A stretch of 64,000 nucleotides of DNA from contig NMRA01000170.1 in assembly GCA_002633005.1 (NCBI GenBank), forward strand, positions 1 to 64,000. The letters are read 5' to 3'. The position numbers were made by a program, and so were the translations under genes. The notes beneath the pieces were generated by a model. The model did no database searches. It was not told the DNA's origin and worked only from the letters and a program-made list of their open reading frames with translations. The stretch comes from Phoronis australis. Taxonomy: Eukaryota > Phoronida > Phoronidae. Shown here piece after piece: positions 1 to 64,000 of this stretch (position 1 is its first letter; every line of letters begins with the position of its first letter).

Positions 1-2000
1 GCTAGTAACCTGTGTTGAATGTTTTCCTGAAGTTTGATTTATGGTAGTGTTGTTCATTGGATGTCAGCTGGTCAGGTTGTGAGCAGTTGCAGTGTGTTAT
101 ACAGGATATTTGAAGGGTTCATATCGGGGATGCCTGTAGTTGTGGCAACGTTTTTTGAGTGAAGTGAGCAGGTGCAATTTCATAATGTGCTTAGTCCAGT
201 TTATCCTAGCAAATGGTTGTAAGATTTATGTACGCCCTTACTGACAAGACTGTTCATTTAGCAAAATATCTAGACGGCTATAGTTTTAACTCAATGTATT
301 GTCTGAAAGTACAGTCGAGATTTTTTGACTTTTAAATCAGTTCTTATTTAGTAAAATGTAAAAAGTGAATAGTATATGGATAGAAAAACCAGCATATCTA
401 TAACGTGATCAAATTTTATTGTCAGGGTCAGATATTAAAAATGCTGTTACATTTTTCTAAGATATCATTTCATTTTCGTTTTATGCACCTTTTAAAGATT
501 TTTCATAGAAGTTATGAAAGTCCCAAATTTCATAGTCCCTCGTGCAAAAGTGAAACATTCTAAAACCAACATTCCTTCTGAACAGAGTTTTTGAGACCAG
601 TACATGTAACAGAGCATCTGAAACTTTCATTTGATTCTGAATAGCCATCTCTGAGATATGATGTTCTGAAGCCGGCCAAATTTGGCCATTTTTATAGTGT
701 CCTACATAAAGTTAAGACAAAATAATGTGGTTGAACAAGTACTTTACTGTAGAAATCCAGTTACAATTTTTTAAGCACGTTTTATCCCATGGTTCATGTG
801 CTCTAGAGTCAATTTTTATGACAACACTTTGAATTGTTATGTCTGCTTGTTATACTCTTTAAGAAGCACTAAACCTAGTGCCTTGTGTAAAAATTACTTT
901 TGATGTAGTACACTTGCCACTAAAACCCATGGGCTCATTCCAAGATTGATTTAAGTCCAAAACTTGTCTCAACTTCCAAGCTTTGGAACTTCCACAACCG
1001 GTCAGTTAGTCAAAATTAGGACAAAACTTAACTCAAAAACTTCAGTCAAAATTAAGATCTAATTCTTGAAATGGATGAGAGACAAATTTGTTTTATTTTA
1101 GGATTGGGTGAAATTTAAGAGTGTCTTAGCTAAGTCACTTTACTTGGAATGAGTCCCTGGTCTTAACTCTGATTTTAGATGATGCCTGGTCTTGGCAAAA
1201 ACTGAGAGTTTGTTATTCCTTGAGGTGAAGCTTGCTAAGTTCACGGCAAGTCATTTTATACGACGTGTGTGATATTAAGCACTACTGAACTGTATGTTCA
1301 GACATAGCTCAGAACTGACCAGTTTTATAACGGAAAGTAGGCTAAACCAAAAGTTGCTTTTTTGACAGCCAAAAGTAGGTTAAAAGCCACTTTAATAAGT
1401 ACTAGTAGTGCTAATTCACTTAATGTGTTTCCCCACAACTGGCAGTTGGACAAAGGAGAGTTGTGTGTAATTGGCAAAAGTGTGTGGGAATTTAGGCTAC
1501 TGAATGCTTTACAATTTTTATGGCTATGATATAATCTTCAATTTATAACATGCTAGTGTGTCGAATTATTGTTTTGACGACAGACTACATAGCTGTTAGG
1601 TTATTAGTTAGTGTCTGGCATATTTTCTTGTTTCAAATGTTGTATGTGATTTTACATTGTAGTATCTAAGTTAACCTTTAGTCTGTTGTACCGTTGAATG
1701 TTCATGTCTTGCTTAAGTTTCATTTATGAATGTGTTTATTTTTAACAGAAGTTGTAGAGTGTGTGTCATTAGTACAACCCTGTTCGAGTTTTTTGTTTTC
1801 TGAAAACATTTGGAAGTTGCTTACTGTTTTAATGCAAGCTAATAAGCAACTACAAAATGTGTTTCTTTACTTCCTATATTTCAGCCTTCCTGCAAAATTG
1901 GCACACCACTAATGTATTGTGCCAGCCAGTTAGTGCACTTATTTCAAACGGTGTCAGTAACCCTGGTTTATGATAAACCCCAATGTTGTTCTCATTTTAG
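1..2000. other. Upstream intron or intergenic sequence
   Basis: This is AT-rich sequence with no convincing exon. Because the first exon at 2001 is entered in phase 1, the sequence just before it must be an intron. I see no promoter, CpG-rich block or signal-peptide exon here, so the gene start is further upstream. Confidence 0.7.
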
Positions 2001-63721
<61,721 letters not shown>

Positions 63722-64000
63722 GTTTGTATTTTTTATGTTTTTATGATGCTCGTAAAATTCCTTAAAATTTTCACTAAACTCCCCCAATTTGAAACCAGGC
63801 TATTAGAAAGCCAGTTAGTTACAATTAGTTCATTTCGCTGTTTGCATAATCATGAATGACGCTTTTACATAACCTTGTTGTTTCTTTACAAAACTTAGCT
63901 TGTATTAGATCATTAAGTATTCTTTGACTAATAAAACTTGATCACAAATAGTGTCCACGAACTTTCAGTTTTGTGTTGGTGTTTATTACTTGAGCTGCTA
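63722..64000. other. Start of last intron in window
   Basis: AT-rich sequence with no exon recognised before the window ends. Confidence 0.65.

Noticed and set aside
1730-1912. Open frame after TTTTTAACAG upstream of the first CUB exon
   Set aside because: Its composition is like intron sequence, it has no extracellular-domain or signal-peptide pattern, and no suitable donor follows in phase 1.

Overview
The window is eukaryotic genomic DNA, from an animal, and I read it as a single very large plus-strand gene cut by both window edges. I find 56 coding exons between 2001 and 63721, about 8.7 kb of coding sequence (about 2,900 codons), separated by AT-rich introns that are mostly 0.4-2 kb long. 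Nearly every exon is bounded by phase-1 introns and carries one extracellular module, as expected of an exon-shuffled matrix protein. The mixture of CUB, Sushi, HYR, Kazal and EGF modules, together with CTCF-like motifs and Helentron/HINE-like repeats, suggests a marine invertebrate bilaterian. I cannot tell from the sequence whether it is a deuterostome or a lophotrochozoan.

Layout: 2001-7254 two CUB domains; 7601-10987 four Sushi; 11546-12746 two calcium-binding EGFs; 13240-21165 four more Sushi, the last truncated; 24618-29143 three copies of an unrecognised two-exon module (module A) with a Ser/Thr/Pro linker after the first; 29970-35394 three copies of a second unrecognised six-cysteine module (module B); 37994-41508 Kazal domains interleaved with a fourth, single-exon module A; 43456-46924 a linker with a furin-like site, two HYR domains and a Sushi; 47406-49105 a fifth module A; 50737-52100 three ephrin-receptor-like (GCC2/GCC3) cysteine motifs; 53321-63721 fourteen EGF repeats. 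The stretch HYR-HYR-Sushi-moduleA-GCC-EGF matches the core order of SVEP1/polydom, a secreted adhesion protein. The CUB, cbEGF, extra Sushi, module B and Kazal parts are not in the SVEP1 plan that I know. The start codon, signal peptide, stop codon and anything after the EGFs (SVEP1 has a pentraxin domain there) lie outside the window.

The introns hold several repeat families. The main one is a HINE/Helentron-like element in at least five copies (14883-16846, 17199-18280, 36743-37475, 38820-39673, 56429-57788), with short asymmetric inverted termini and a conserved 3' hairpin. Its internal subrepeats each carry a sequence matching the CTCF core motif. Other repeats are tRNA-derived SINE heads, MITEs, a 67-bp inverted repeat, minisatellites and a retrotransposon fragment with a 14-bp target-site duplication.

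There are six single-N positions (8672, 14915, 23786, 33402, 41509, 57226) that look like gap placeholders. The one at 41509 cuts a Kazal exon, and the one at 23786 separates two 539-bp blocks that are almost identical and are probably a haplotype duplication of the assembly.
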